From positions 50,480,357 through 50,544,356 of the forward strand of contig NC_079202.1 of NCBI RefSeq assembly GCF_026745355.1: a stretch of 64,000 bases of DNA, read 5' to 3'. This DNA is from Beta vulgaris subsp. vulgaris. Its lineage: Eukaryota; Streptophyta; Magnoliopsida; Caryophyllales; Amaranthaceae. Shown here one piece after another: positions 12,965 to 25,575 of the stretch (position 1 is its first letter; every line of letters starts with the position of its first letter). The translations under genes and the position numbers were made by a program. The notes beneath the pieces are model-generated. The model searched no databases, had not been told where the DNA came from, and saw only the letters and a list, made by a program, of their open reading frames with translations.

Positions 12965-13149
12965 TAGTCTAAATGTAAGATTTTGCTTCCCCTCAAAGAA
13001 AAAAATGTAGATTTTGCTTATGCGAATTTATGGCAGTAGGTAATTTATTTTCGAAAATGTATTCTATTATGAACGATATTTATTATTTCCTTCTTCTCAT
13101 TGATTCATAAAATAAAAAATTATATGTCATTAATTAATCTAAATATATA

Positions 13150-15397
13150 CTAGTTTTTTATGCACGATGCATGCGAGATATCTTTGGGCATAATTGTTAC
13201 TCAGTATCGAAACAAACCATCTAAAGAGGAGATAAATACGACAAATCAAGATTGATATGGATTGAGGTTCATGTCAAATCATGTACACATGAACCAAGAT
13301 AAATATAATTTGTTTTCATGATTTTATGTAATATTGGTGTTTCACATAGTTAAATGAGTATGATTAATGTTAGTTGTTTGTTAATAGGAAAAGAAAATGT
13401 AGTTAAAAGCCACAAAGGCACCTGTATGCAAGTAATAAACCCACATAATTTTACCCATCTATCCATGTGATTATCAATCCCACCTACCATATAACTATTT
13501 ACCCCATATACACATATGATTGATGTATCTCACTTTTTTTCATCTAATCCTTCACATTTTTATCTTCCCACCTACAACATTATAGCTTCCTTTCCCTCAA
13601 ATAATTAGAACGACTCATCTCCTCATCTTCGATATCTTTCATATCTCACTCAAAAAGATTGAGATTTCAAGCATATTCATGTCCACATCAAATAAACACT
13701 ATATTAATAAGCCAATTCTGGAGTCAAAATTAACCCAGTCAACACTCCATTATTTTTTAGGGTAGTTTTGGTCTTTGTTTTTGTGGATCATTTTAGGGTT
13801 ACATTTTTTTGAACTTTTATGTGTGAAGATGGTTTCTTATTAACAAATTTGTGGATGAAGTTCTTGAAATCGCCCACTTTTCCTTTTTCTTTCTGTTTTT
13901 TTTTTTCAAGACTTGTTCTCCTCCTTTTTTTGGGTTTTTCATCATTCGTACTTCTTCTACTCCTTTTTTTGGATTTTAAATGAGTAATCTCAGTAAAATC
14001 AATCATTTTCACCGATTTTCAATTTCACTATTTGCAATTTGGCAAATTAGTGCAATTTCAATTTTAGTTTGATTTTTTTTGTCATTGTTATTGTATTCGA
14101 AATTCATTTAAATTTTATAATGGCTTTTTTTTTTTACAAACATGTACTGGTTTTATAAATAATTATTTCAAAATTTATACCATACAATACAAACTTAAAT
14201 TATTCATGTAATTTGAATCTAAGAGTGGTTAGTTTCTTTTTCCAACTAATTTGAAATAACTTGCAAGATAAAAAAGTATTATGTACCTGTTTTAGAAGTT
14301 CGCAAATCGCCAGTGGACAAACATGAATCTCCCCGTTGAAATCGTACTTTTTCCTTAGTTTGTAATTTGTATTGACGTTGAAGTGTATTGGTAATTTTTT
14401 TGAGTATGTAATTGTAAATAGTTCTTGGAAACGGATTATGTAATTACTAGTGGGTTATAGTTTGTAATTGAATTTTCTTGTTTTTGTAAAGTTTTATCAT
14501 TTGAGTTATTTGTATAACGTGAATTATGCAATTCTATTGATTTCAGTTAGATTGTTATTGATTGTTATAATTGTATTTCCGACAGTTTTTTTTTTTTGAA
14601 GTCTCGTTTTTGTTGAAATTGGTTTTGTAATTTAAAAAGGGAAGAGGGGTAATACAATATATTGAAACTAGCATTTTTTGCACATATATATTGAAGAGGG
14701 CAGTTTTTTTTTTTTTTTGAAGTCTCGTTTTTGTTAAATTTTTTGATTTTCTCAATTAGTTTTTAATCAGTGTTCCAAAAATTTGATTTGAAAATATTTA
14801 TAATAATTATTATTTTTTTAACTATATTTTTCTTAAATCAATGCTTCATTAATTTTTTTTACGTTGTATGTTCATCATTATTCAAATATATTATTGAGAG
14901 AAAGAAATATACAGTAGAAAAAAGTTTGTGCTCAAATAAAATGAAAAAATTTATATATCGGGTTCAATCGTTGAAAAAATTTTAATTTACATAATAGAGA
15001 TTACTGAAGAACAATCAACATTTAGGTTTTGAAATATTATGAGTATAATTATTAATATGAAATTCAAAATTTATTTTTTCTTCTAATTGTATCAATCAAG
15101 TTATATTGTCAATTTAATTTTTTAATAGAGTTTCTCACACATTGGTAAGAAGATGAAATAATTCTCCTTATTTAATATTTAATTGAAATTTCAAATTAAA
15201 TTCTGTTAGTAACTTGTTCAATATATATGGCAAGCAGGAGGAAGAAAAGATTATTTAATATACATGACAATTTAAATTCATTAAGGTAATATTAGACTTT
15301 TTAAGAGAGGACACCATCTTTCATTCTTCCTCCCCTTTTCACTTATATAATAGAGATGAGGACACCATAGCTCATCCCTTCCCTTATATAATAGAGA
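13150..15397 (-). mobile_element. non-autonomous Helitron
   Basis: The minus-strand 3' end at 13150 has the stem ATGCA-CGA-TGCAT, an A-rich spacer and CTAG before a host T. The minus-strand 5' end at 15397 reads TCTCTATTATATAAGGGAAG after a host A. An almost identical 5' start occurs 41 bp inside, at 15356. The body is AT-rich, with short homopolymer-laden frames (13788-14012, 14555-14985) that show no domain. No Rep-helicase is present. Confidence 0.5.
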
Positions 15398-15401
15398 TAT
15401 A

Positions 15402-15643
15402 TCTCTAAAACCCCAAGACAAATAAATGTTATGCTGTCACATGTACCCACACAATCAAATGAGACATTAAGCAATACAATTTTTTGTTTTAAGACTCGAA
15501 CCCATGACATCTCATTCGATATGCCAATGCACTAGCCAACGACTACACTACAATACTCATGTTGATTTTTGTAAGGGAAAAAAATCATTTCAAATGCACG
15601 TTGGTAAATAATCCGGGGGCATATCGCCCGGGACAAGAACTAG
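15402..15643 (+). mobile_element. short Helitron-like element carrying a tRNA-like segment
   Basis: A plus-strand 3' end (CCGGGGGC-ATAT-CGCCCGGG hairpin, spacer, CTAG at 15640-15643, host T) is clear. The 5' end at 15402 (TCTCTAAAACCCC after A) is inferred. On the minus strand, about 15490-15560 resembles a Pol III promoter: TGGCTAGTGCATTGG matches an A box and GGTTCGAGTCT a B box, so a SINE or tRNA-derived piece may be embedded. Confidence 0.4.
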
Positions 15644-16681
15644 TTTGTTTCCAAAAATGTATTCAATTACGTACAAAATTTACATAATATATCAAGCGTG
15701 ATTTAGGGGGATGATTAAAGAAAATTTGTGAAAATTTGGTGTGCATGTACTTGTAGCGGCTGAATAATAAACAAATGAAACATAAGATCTCTATTATATA
15801 AGTCAGGAGAGGAGATGCGTTGTCCTCCTTTGAAATGACTAAAATAACCTCTAATAATATAAAACAACGTTTTCTTTTTATATAAAAAATAATTGAAAAT
15901 TAATGCAACTTGTCATATAGAATAAGTCAAAAATGGAATGTGCAATCACCACTAATAACTTGAAAAAAATAGATTGATACAATCAATTTACGAATTTAAT
16001 TAGAATTTTCAATCAAAAAAAGTTAGCGATATATTCAAACAACATAATAGTTCGTATTTACAAAGTTCAAACAATATCGTTTATTAACATTTACAATCAT
16101 TAAAAAACTGTAGTAAAGCCGCTGAAAAGGAATTATCAAATCATCGATGAAATTTTTCAGTAAGGGTATTGAACAGTAAAAAAAAAAATAACATTCAATT
16201 TAAAAAGACAATAACATCTATAAGAAAACTCAATAATTAACATCTCTACCAAAATAATTTTAAATTGAAAAAAAAAACATTCGTACATATACGACTAGTT
16301 CTCTAAAGCTAGGTTGATACATATACAAAATCGTTTAAAAACACCATTTGCTATAAATGATGATAGAAAGATTCGTAAATAATTTGGTTTTTGAGTGATT
16401 TTTCTACACGATCTCGTCACAAAAAAAAAACTACTTGTAAGTTGTACATATATAATTCGTGTGCCAGCTCTAATTATCGATGATAAACATAAGATTTAAT
16501 TACAATTAAATTCCCATTATTACAAAATTAAGATAAAAATCTCCCATCTAAAATCCTACTTGTCAAACAACAATTGGTTAAACATCGTCACACATATAAT
16601 ACAATAACTTTATTTTTATACTCATACACTTCTCATTCGTACGCTACAGTAAGTCATAGTTATTTATCCACGAATCACCAC
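15644..16681. other. intergenic, upstream of PDI
   Basis: AT-rich DNA without genes. A plus-strand Helitron-type 5' start (TCTCTATTATATAAGTCAGG after A) lies at 15788; a possible matching CTAG end at 16292 has only a weak hairpin. The right end is the distal PDI promoter. Confidence 0.4.
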
Positions 16682-16700
16682 CCAATAAAACCTTGCCACG
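16682..16700 (+). promoter_or_regulatory. ER stress response element (ERSE)
   Basis: The sequence CCAAT, nine bases (AAAACCTTG), CCACG is an exact match to the ERSE consensus CCAAT-N9-CCACG. It lies 95 bp before the TATA box of an ER chaperone gene, the type of gene known to be induced by the unfolded protein response through bZIP factors and NF-Y. Confidence 0.75.
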
Positions 16701-16726
16701 TAGATACACCAACCTCAAAAAACTAA

Positions 16727-16732
16727 CACGTG
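16727..16732 (+). promoter_or_regulatory. G-box CACGTG
   Basis: A perfect CACGTG core (context AACACGTGATT) 27 bp downstream of the ERSE; plant bZIP and bHLH factors bind such sites. Actual use is inferred. Confidence 0.45.
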
Positions 16733-16794
16733 ATTCGAACATTTTCTATTCTCTCTCTCTCTTCCATTTCTTCTTCACTTCCTACTCACTCTCT

Positions 16795-16800
16795 TATAAA
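16795..16800 (+). promoter_or_regulatory. TATA box of the PDI gene
   Basis: TATAAA, 72 bp before the start ATG, after a CT-rich stretch. Transcription would begin near 16825-16832. Confidence 0.65.
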
Positions 16801-16871
16801 CTCATGCTTTCACAAGAGTTTTTAGAGTAGAAAATTTTTAGGAGAGAGAAACAAAATTTGGGGGAAAAATT

Positions 16872-19800
16872 ATGGCGATTTCTAGGGTTTCCATTTTTGT
16901 GATTTCTCTTTTAGCTTTATTTGCTTCCATTTCTGCTTCTGAAAGTAGTGAAGTATCTGATTCAAAGGAGTTTGTTCTTACTCTTGATCATTCGAATTTC
17001 TCTGAAACTATCGCCAAACATGATTTTATCCTCGTCGAATTCTACGCTCCATGGTATTGTATTGTATTTCTTTTCAATCTTATTTTTGTTTTGATGTTGA
17101 TTTGGATTGTTTTGTGCGAAATTTGTGATTTTTTTTTAAGAATTGGTGTTTGATTTGTTACATTTGATGATTATTTACATTATTATGTGGAAATTTGGAG
17201 AATGATGAGTGAGAAAGTGAGTGAATTTGAAGGTCAACTGTTTGAGTGATTGCATCGAGATCTGTTGTGGATTATTGTTTGGGATCGTTTTGAATTTGCT
17301 GTGTGAAATTTGAAGTGTTAGATCTATAATTTGTTAGAAATACTAGATCTTTTAAGATGTAAAGGTGGTATATTCTATGCCTGATTTCGAATTAGTTGTA
17401 TTATGGAGTAAGCATTAGAAATTAGAATTCTTTGGTCAAAACACAAAACCCTTGAATTGAGGAATAAGAATATCCAAAAAAGAAAGACAAAAAGAAGTAA
17501 CGTTGAGGGAGTTGACTTGATATCTAATGTGATCGAGATTCCATATTTGTAAAATTTTCGGATTGTGAATCTCGGAATAATTTTTGTCGCATGGACATTT
17601 TTGCAGCTAGGGCCTAGGGTAACATAATCCGTTATAGTTTCATGAATGTTGGGAAATGTACCTGCAAGCTTATCTTACCTGTTTACAATTGAATACATCC
17701 TCCTTTTTTAAATATATGCAAGATGTTGACTTTCACACATGCCAATTCGCAACTTTGATTGTTAATGTTTTTGATTGTTCATTAGTAGAACTTATAATAA
17801 ATTGATATTTTGAAGATACATTTTGAGAGTAATCCAACAACATATTATATGATAGCATTTGTATTTATGTATTAGCTTTGAGATGCGGTCAAAGTTAGTA
17901 TTTGAGTAGTGAAAATTTCCAATGTTACACAATTTTAGAAACTGGGATACTATATCCAGTAACATGATGATTTCTTATGATGATTCATGGTAGCTGACCC
18001 GAATCATTTTGGGACTAAGGCTTGTTGTTTTCGTTTCCCCCCTACATGAGAGGGGGTTTATACAGATCAAGTGGTTTGAGTGTTTTTATACTTTAATAGT
18101 CAACTAGTAGGAGAACCTTTCTTATGTCTAATTAGATCATTGTTTTTCCTCCTTTCAGGTGTGGGCATTGTAAGAGTCTAGCTCCCGAGGTAAATGTGGT
18201 TTCTTTCTTTGATTTGGAATGATTGAGGCTCAATATGGCTTTGGAATTTGATCTATTTTTTAGGAATAATGAAATTACTTATGCGACCTTAGCTGACTTG
18301 TTATTCATTTTTTTGAACATCTAGTATGAGAAGGCTGCATCCCTATTGAGCAGTCATGACCCTCCGATCGCTCTGGCGAAGGTGGATGCCAATGAGGACT
18401 CGAACAAGGAACTTGCTTCTGAATATGACGTCAAAGGTTTCCCAACACTGAAAATTTTCAGGAATGGTGGGAAACATATTCAAGAGTACAAGGGTCCAAG
18501 AGAAGCGGAGGGTATTGTTGAGTATTTGAAGAAACAAAGTGGGCCAGCATCAGTTGAGATTAAATCCGCTGATGATGCTACCACTTTTGTTGGGGATGAC
18601 AAAGTTGTTATTGTGAGTCTTTGTCCTGACTCCTGCCCCTTGTTTATGGTTGCTGGTTCTATTTTTGTGTTTAACAAGTCACTGTTCTCTGTCTTTTCAG
18701 GTTGGGATATTCCCAGAATTCTCTGGAGAAGAGTACAAAAACTTCTTGGCTGTGGCTGAGAAGTTGCGCTCCGACTATGAGTTTGGTCATACTACTGATG
18801 CAAAGCTCCTTCCAAGGGGTGAATCATCAGTTACGAAGCCCACTATTAGGCTGTTCAAGCCATTTGATGAGCTCGTGGTTGACTTCCAGGTATAGCATAG
18901 CAAGTTATTTGTTGAAGTTTTCTTGCCAAACTAAGCTTTGAGTCTCCATCAGCTGATCAAACTTCATGAATATTTTAGGATTTCCAAGTAGATGCTGTGG
19001 AGAAGTTCATTGAAGAATCCAGTGTCCCTACTCTAACTCTTTTCAGCAAGGACCCAGCACACCATCCATATGTTATTAAGTTTTTTAACTCTCCAAATGC
19101 CAAGGTATATGATTTTCTGTGGTAAAGTTGAGTTGAGAATGTCCTCCACTAGTTCTCCGATGATACCAGGTCATGTACATCACGTTTTATTAGGAATTCT
19201 TTAACTAAAGTTTCATGCCTGTCAACATTTTAGAGTTGCACGTAAAACATTGACCTTGAAATGAATTTGATCCCTTATGTTTGAAGCACATATGTGGTGT
19301 CTCAAAGATTTTACTAAATGGTTCGTGATGGTCTTGTAGTTTCAATTTAGCACGATTATCATGCTCCCAATTTCCAATTTGACTGACTGAGTTTCATGCT
19401 TTGGAAACAGTCAATTTGCTCTGATGCTTTTGTCTTTTCCTTGGTGTGCACATTTGGATTTCTTCTTGGTTTTTCTGTACTTAATTCTTATACAGGCTTA
19501 GAATTGAGTGAAGACTTTAGAAGCTGACAGACTGTTGCAGTGTCGATGATTGCATCAGTTCCGTCTTGTTTAAGTATGAGGCAGGACATGTTGGTTGTTG
19601 TTAGGCACTGTTTGCTCTGTCCAGAATTGTTGTTAACTGAAGTATTAGATTGTTATTTGTCCCAAGGATTCTCCGACACACTACCTTTTTTTTGGGGTCT
19701 AACATCTATGGCCAATTGGCCATCATCCTTTCTACTATGCATTTATGCAAAGTTCTGTGATGTTTTTTATTTATTACCAGAATAAGTGAGTGTATCTTGC

Positions 19801-21829
19801 CTTTCAGTTCTAATTCTGTGGGGGTGTGCATGGGGTTGATCAAAAAGTGGCATTAGTAATTTTGTCATTATTGTGTTTTGAATTTATGATTTAAATGTAT
19901 GCTTGATGACATTCTGGTTTTTCTACAAGTTCATGGTTTGCTTATAATTCTTTCATCAAGAACTTTACCATATGCCCCACTCAACGTCTCATCAGTCAGT
20001 GGTATAAGTGCACTTGATTTGTGCTCACTTGCGTTGGACAAAATGGTTTCCCTGTTGTATTCTTTTTGCTGATTTTTCTGCTGTGCCAACTTTGTTAGAT
20101 TTTGTCTTCCCTTGACTAATTTTTATCCTGTAATTATCATGTTCTCACCTTAGAAGTAAGAGTGATGTGCTGGTGGAATTCATGTCTTTCTTCTTTGGCT
20201 CACAAAAGATAGTTGTCATTTGGATCAGGCCTTGTTGTTCATGAACTTCAGCATTGACTTTGATTCATATAAGTCAAAATATGAGCAAGTTGCTGCAGAA
20301 TACAAATCCAAGGGTATTAGCTTTCTATTGGGAGATCTTGACGCCAGTCAGGGTGCACTCCAGGTAATTTGAAGTGTCTTTTTAATTTTTTTTTAGTAAT
20401 TTCTGTGCTTTTATTGTAGAAACATCTGTCAATTGACATTGTCAAATGTTTACGTGCAGTATTTTGGACTTAAAGAAGACCAGGTGCCACTCATTATTGT
20501 CCAGACAAACGACGGGAAGAAATATGTTAAAGATAAAGTGGAGCCTAAACAAATTGCATCATGGATCCAGGAGTACACTGTAATATATTTTATTGTTGTT
20601 AGAATGCCAGGAGTTCCTTTCCTTTTTTTCTGTTGGCTTTTTAGTTTTGTGTTTGCATATTGAGTTGAAGATTTGCTAGTACAAGAATTCATGCAGTAAT
20701 GCAAGAAGTATAACTGGACTGTGATGTTGTATTGCAGGAAGGCAAGTTGTCTCCACACAGGAAATCTGAAGCCATCCCTGAAAGCAATGATGAGCCTGTG
20801 AAGGTGGTTGTTGCTGACACCTTGGAGGACATAGTTTTCAAATCTGGGAAAAACGGTTAGGATATCTTCATGCCCTTCTTTGTTTTACTTTACCCTAGGT
20901 CACTACATCAACTTATCGTCTTAAATTGCTGCAGTCTTTTTGGAATTTTATGCACCCTGGTGTGGACACTGCCAAAAGTTGGCTCCCATCTTGGATGAAG
21001 TTGCTATTTCCTTCGGAAATGATGCAGATGTCATCATCGCCAAGCTTGTAAGAATCTCTCCTTGTTACGGAACTTTGCAAGATTTTGTTTTATCATAAGT
21101 TGAATAAATATTCCGGCAGAATGATAATTTTTCTGATAGTGAGTTTTCTGATTTTACTTTATCACCTTTGAACCTTTTTTGTGCCCCCTAAATTTCTTAG
21201 TAGTAACGTGGGCAAAACGTTCAATAGAACTGAAGAGCTTTGCCTAAGTCAGAATTGTTATATGAACTATTTTTGTTCATAACATAGACAAAAGTTGTAT
21301 ATATAATTTTTAGTATTGTATAGCTCACAAAAGTTCACCATCTAATATAACTAACAGATATGTAGAAAGCTGATTTTCTTATACAACATTCGAGATTCTA
21401 TGTGCTACATTTATGGCTAAATATACAACATCTACTGTTGACTATACTACTGCTGACTGTTAGAACGGAATAACATTCATGTAAGTTATCAGTTAGGAAT
21501 TTCCCTAGCATTGGCAATTGGTGTCATATACATGAGTTAAGTAAGAAGTCTAGACGAGCACGTCTTCTTGTTGGTGAATGCTGATTTTTGCTTTGTGAAT
21601 ACAGGATGCAACTGCAAATGATCTCCCAGATGATACATTTGAGGTTAAAGGTTACCCAACTCTGTACTTTAGATCAGCTAGTGGGAAAATTGAATCGTAT
21701 GAAGGAGACAGGACCAAGGAAGACATTATTGAATTTATTCAGAAGAACAAGGATTCAGCTACTTCAGCTACTTCAGCTACTCCAGCTACTCCAGCTACTG
21801 AGGAATCTTCTGCCAAGGATGAGTTGTGA
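16872..21829 (+). CDS. PDI: protein disulfide isomerase, ER-resident, two WCGHC sites, KDEL end
   Basis: Ten coding exons: 16872-17053, 18159-18189, 18325-18612, 18701-18889, 18979-19104, 20229-20363, 20460-20579, 20738-20855, 20935-21047, 21605-21829. All use GT-AG and sum to 508 codons plus TGA. The protein has a signal peptide (about 1-22), thioredoxin domain a with WCGHC at 61-65, domains b and b' (about 140-370), domain a' with WCGHC at 405-409, an acidic/TSAT-PAT low-complexity tail and the ER-retention signal KDEL at 505-508. This is the classic a-b-b'-a' plan of plant PDIL1 proteins. It catalyses disulfide formation and rearrangement in the ER lumen. The first active site is split by intron 1 within the Trp codon. 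Exact matches of both catalytic motifs and normal length argue for a functional gene. PDIL1-1 versus PDIL1-2 cannot be settled here. Confidence 0.97.
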
Positions 21830-21834
21830 TCTAG

Positions 21835-22110
21835 GTAAATTTCGATTCTTCAAATATATGTTATTTTTGAATAAGTGGTGAGAAAAATGTAGTCGATTTC
21901 GACTAAATAATCTGAATCTAATATCTCAAATTAATGGGTTGCTTTTGATTTATGTTGATAGACCTAACTTTGTTAATTAGTATTTATGTCAAATTAATGA
22001 AATTATTAGATGAAATGACAAGTTTTTTGAGAATATAAGTACCAAGCAAAATTAATACTACAACATTGTGTGGTCAGACACTAAGCAGTTTTGCATTTTC
22101 CCTGCTACAG
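21835..22110 (+). other. 3'-UTR intron of the PDI gene
   Basis: Six bases after the stop codon a good donor (CTAG/GTAAAT) opens, and a pyrimidine-rich acceptor (CCTGCTACAG) closes at 22110. The downstream sequence resembles a UTR exon, with AATAAA signals at 22273 and 22487. The junction lies within 50 nt of the stop, so it should not trigger nonsense-mediated decay. The intron is predicted only. Confidence 0.55.
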
Positions 22111-22494
22111 GAACAAGGGTTTAAGATGGCGGAACGAATTTACGGACTGGAACTAGTTTATACCACAGAGTTTTCATCGGCTGTTCGTTAGATTCACAGC
22201 AGAAGTTAGCATGCCTGTCTTCTTGATTTCCTTCATCTTTCTCTTTACCTCGCCCCTCTCTCTCTCTCTCTAAATAAATGCGAGGCCTGTAGATCTGGCG
22301 ATTTTGGTGGTAGTTTATTTAGTCAGAGTTGTATCATCGTTACGATCTCCATGGCCATGCAATTTTTCTCTTTGGACTTCAACAATGTCTATGATAAACT
22401 AACTTATGTTACCGGGTCCACTTCTTATCATTGAGAATTTCGTTTGAAATCAGTTGGTTACTTGTTCTTTCAGCAGAGAGATGCTAAATAAAGT

Positions 22495-22790
22495 CAGAGG
22501 GTGTTTGGTACGGTAGGAAACGGATTTAAACAAGCGTTTTTATTTTTAATTGTTCGGTATGAGGGTTAAGTAACGAATATCGTTTCTAAAAGAAAACATA
22601 ATCCCTAATTTGTTTCTGTTATCAAACTAGTGGAAATAAATTACGTTTTCTTCTTCAATTATAAACCTCTTAATTATTTTTATCTCACAACGTTACCAAA
22701 TAATTATTAAGGTAACAATTATTATTTTTATCACCCCTAATTTAAGTTGTTTTCATTTTGTTTACATTGATTATACCAAACGTTCCCTTA
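22495..22790. mobile_element. about 290-bp MITE, GTTTGGTA ends
   Basis: The left end AGGGTGTTTGGTA and the right end TACCAAACGTTCCCT are inverted. The interior is AT-rich without an ORF. It sits directly beyond the last PDI polyadenylation signal. The type resembles plant hAT/Harbinger MITEs; no clear target duplication. Confidence 0.55.
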
Positions 22791-22922
22791 AACCATAAAC
22801 GAATTTGTCTCACAACTCACAAAACGTAGGCACGTTAGCACGTAGCAAGCAGCAGAATTATGGAATGACATATATGGTCTATTCTCTATTGAGCTTTTAA
22901 ATAGGTATCCACTAAATTCTCA

Positions 22923-24443
22923 GGGTGCGTTCTGTTCAACTTAAAAAATTAAGTTTCAGGTTCAATAAGTTCAGATAAGTTGCAATAAGATCTAATAAGT
23001 GCAATAAGTTCCAATAAGGTCTAATAAGGTCCAATAAATTCCAATCAGGTGTAATAAGTTCCAATCAGGTGCAATAAGTTCCAATCAGGTCTAATAAGGT
23101 TCAATAAGTTCCAATCAGGTCTAATAAGGTCCAATAAGGTCCAAATAGTCAATGTTTAATAAACATTTGTATTATTGTCCATTATTTGTTATTAATAATT
23201 TCATATCACTATTAGCGAATTATGTTATTATTATAACTTTAATTAAAGTACCACAATGATTATATAGTATTATACTTGTATTAGTGTCTATTATTTTATT
23301 ATTTATTTGTATTATGTCTATTATTATTTTATTATTTATTTGTATTATGTCTATTATTTTATTATTCATATTACTATTAGCTGATTATGTTATTATTAGA
23401 ATTTTTTATTAAAGTACCACAATGTATAATATTATACTTGTATTATTGTCTATTATTTGATTATTCATATTACTATTAAATAATATTATAATCATGGTCA
23501 AATGATTAAGGTTAACAATAATAATAATAATAATTATAATTACAATATTTTGAGCATTTTTTTTCTCTTTCTTCTAGTAACATTCACATAAATGAAAGGA
23601 GAAGAAAGCTGAAGAAATAAAGGAAGGAGTTGTTGTTAGCAATAAATGTTAATGCTACTACTTTTTTTTCGATAAGTTGGTTTTATTTTCATTGATTAGG
23701 AAAAGGAGAATCAGGCCCATAATCAAGCCCTTTACAATGAAAGTTATGTGCCTTTTGCTCAGCTTAAATTAGTAACTACTACTGTGTTTGTTTCTCTTTC
23801 CTTACTCATGTGAAGAAATTGTTAATGCTATCTACTTATCTTCACATTAATGAAAGTGAAGTGAGAATGTTTTATATGTGCCAATTTTAACTTGTTAGCA
23901 ATAAATGTTAATCAATATTTGATTTTCTATTAGTGTTTTATAAAATTAAAACAAGACTGTTAGATATATTAGTGATGAAAGTTATGTATAGGCAAATATA
24001 TAAATAGTAATTTTTTTGTTAAATTAATTATCATAAGAGATAATTAATAATCATTATTTTTAAAGGACGAATTATAATGATTATTACTCCATAAAAAATT
24101 TTGAGGTGTAGTATTTACGTTAGTGGTAATATTTATGTTATTCATGGTCAATGTTTTTGTCTAATAAGGTCAAATAAGTTTCAATCAGATCCAATAAGAT
24201 CTAATAAGTTTCAATCAGGTCCAATAAGGTCTAATAAGTTTCAATCAGGGCCAATAAGGTCTAATAAGTTTCAATAAGGTCAATAAGGTCCAATAAGTTC
24301 CAATCAGGTTCAATCAGGTCCAATAAGTTGAATCAGGTCCAATCAGGTTTAATAAGTTCCAATAAGTTCAGTTCAGGTTCAATAAGTTCAGTTCAGATAA
24401 GGTCCAATAAGTTCAGGGCCAATAAGTTGAATAGAACGCACCC
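22923..24443. mobile_element. 1.52-kb TIR element with oligomer-repeat ends, copy 2 (inverted)
   Basis: Same family as 7255-8807 but in the opposite orientation: this left end (GGGTGCGTTCTGTTCAACTT) matches the complement of that copy's right end. Flanking TCA on both sides is a clean 3-bp target duplication. Inner arrays of TAATAAGGTC/CCAATCAGG words flank an AT-rich core that also matches copy 1. No transposase. Confidence 0.8.
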
Positions 24444-25575
24444 TCAGTAAGCAATCAAGATAGTTGGTCGATTATGAACATGATGGAATTGGTAGCGCAA
24501 ACTTTTTGGTAAAAGCGACATTAACGGAAAGTAGGGGTGAAAGTTTGGTATTTGTTTTGAATATGGTCCAAGTTTAATCCAATATATTTTGGTTTTTGTT
24601 CGAGTCCATATTTTATAGTTTAGATACAAATTTAAAATTCAATTTATTAAATTGGTTCTTTTAACCCCTTCTAGCCTCAGGCTTAAAAATTAATATCATC
24701 GTAAATTAAGATTACAAATCACTAAAAGTAATTCAACAGATAAGAAAAGGACAAGAAACTTAAGTTATTTGGAGTCAAACACCCCAAATCTAGTTTATTT
24801 TAATGTATAGTAACAGTTAAGCTTACTAATACAAAATTTTGCCTAGTAGTTAAGGTTGACATATTTGGTATTTAGTCCCAAGTTTGTATTCTCACCCGGT
24901 GTCATACTAGCTCCATTTCTAAACACGTACAACATTGAAGATTTTGCAATATTCAAATAACTTTGAGGGCATTTCAAAGTTGATATAAATATGAATGTTA
25001 TAAAAGTAATATATAGTTGAATTAGTATCAAAATGCATTTTCAAGATATCAATTGTTTTTAAGTTTTACTAATCGATCATTAAAGATAGTGCATTAACAT
25101 GTATAAAAGTCAACATGTTGCATGTGCTTAGAAACTGATGAAGTACATTTTTGCCTATCAAGTGTTTGCTTTCGAGTTTCGAGCAATCTAAACGTATTGA
25201 AGACGATGATAAAGCTTTTTATAGGTTCATCAGTTCCTGGTTCAAGTAACGGACTTCACTTTTGGATTAAGAATCCATTAAACTTTAAATATGGAAAAAT
25301 GAAGCTTAAATGGTCATGGATAGAACTCTAAACAGAGATAATAAGCCTTCATTTGCATATCTACTTACAACTGCTATTTCCACAAATTCTAGAAAGTCCA
25401 TAAACTAATTTGGCTCATGCAAGCAACCCTTGAGAATATTAACACTAATTAACCAATTTCCATCTATAAAAATTAAATTAAAATTTGTTAGGTTCGTCTA
25501 GCAATTATGATACTAGTGGGCTGTATCTGACAGCGAAATTAGCATCATCTCTTTTGCCTAAATTAGAATATTTAT
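24444..25575. other. intergenic, no gene seen
   Basis: AT-rich DNA between the TIR element and the 3' end of the response regulator. Around 24848-24905 there is a SINE-like head (GCCTAGTAGTTAAGG and a weak B box), too degraded to call. Confidence 0.45.

Noticed and set aside
18343..18677. Minus-strand frames opposite PDI exon 3
   Set aside because: Shadows of a well-conserved plus-strand exon; no promoter or domain of their own.
20433..20758. Extended frames through PDI exon 7 into the intron, and the antisense frame
   Set aside because: The exon ends at a GT donor after EYT and exon 8 continues the conserved protein; the rest is intron read-through.
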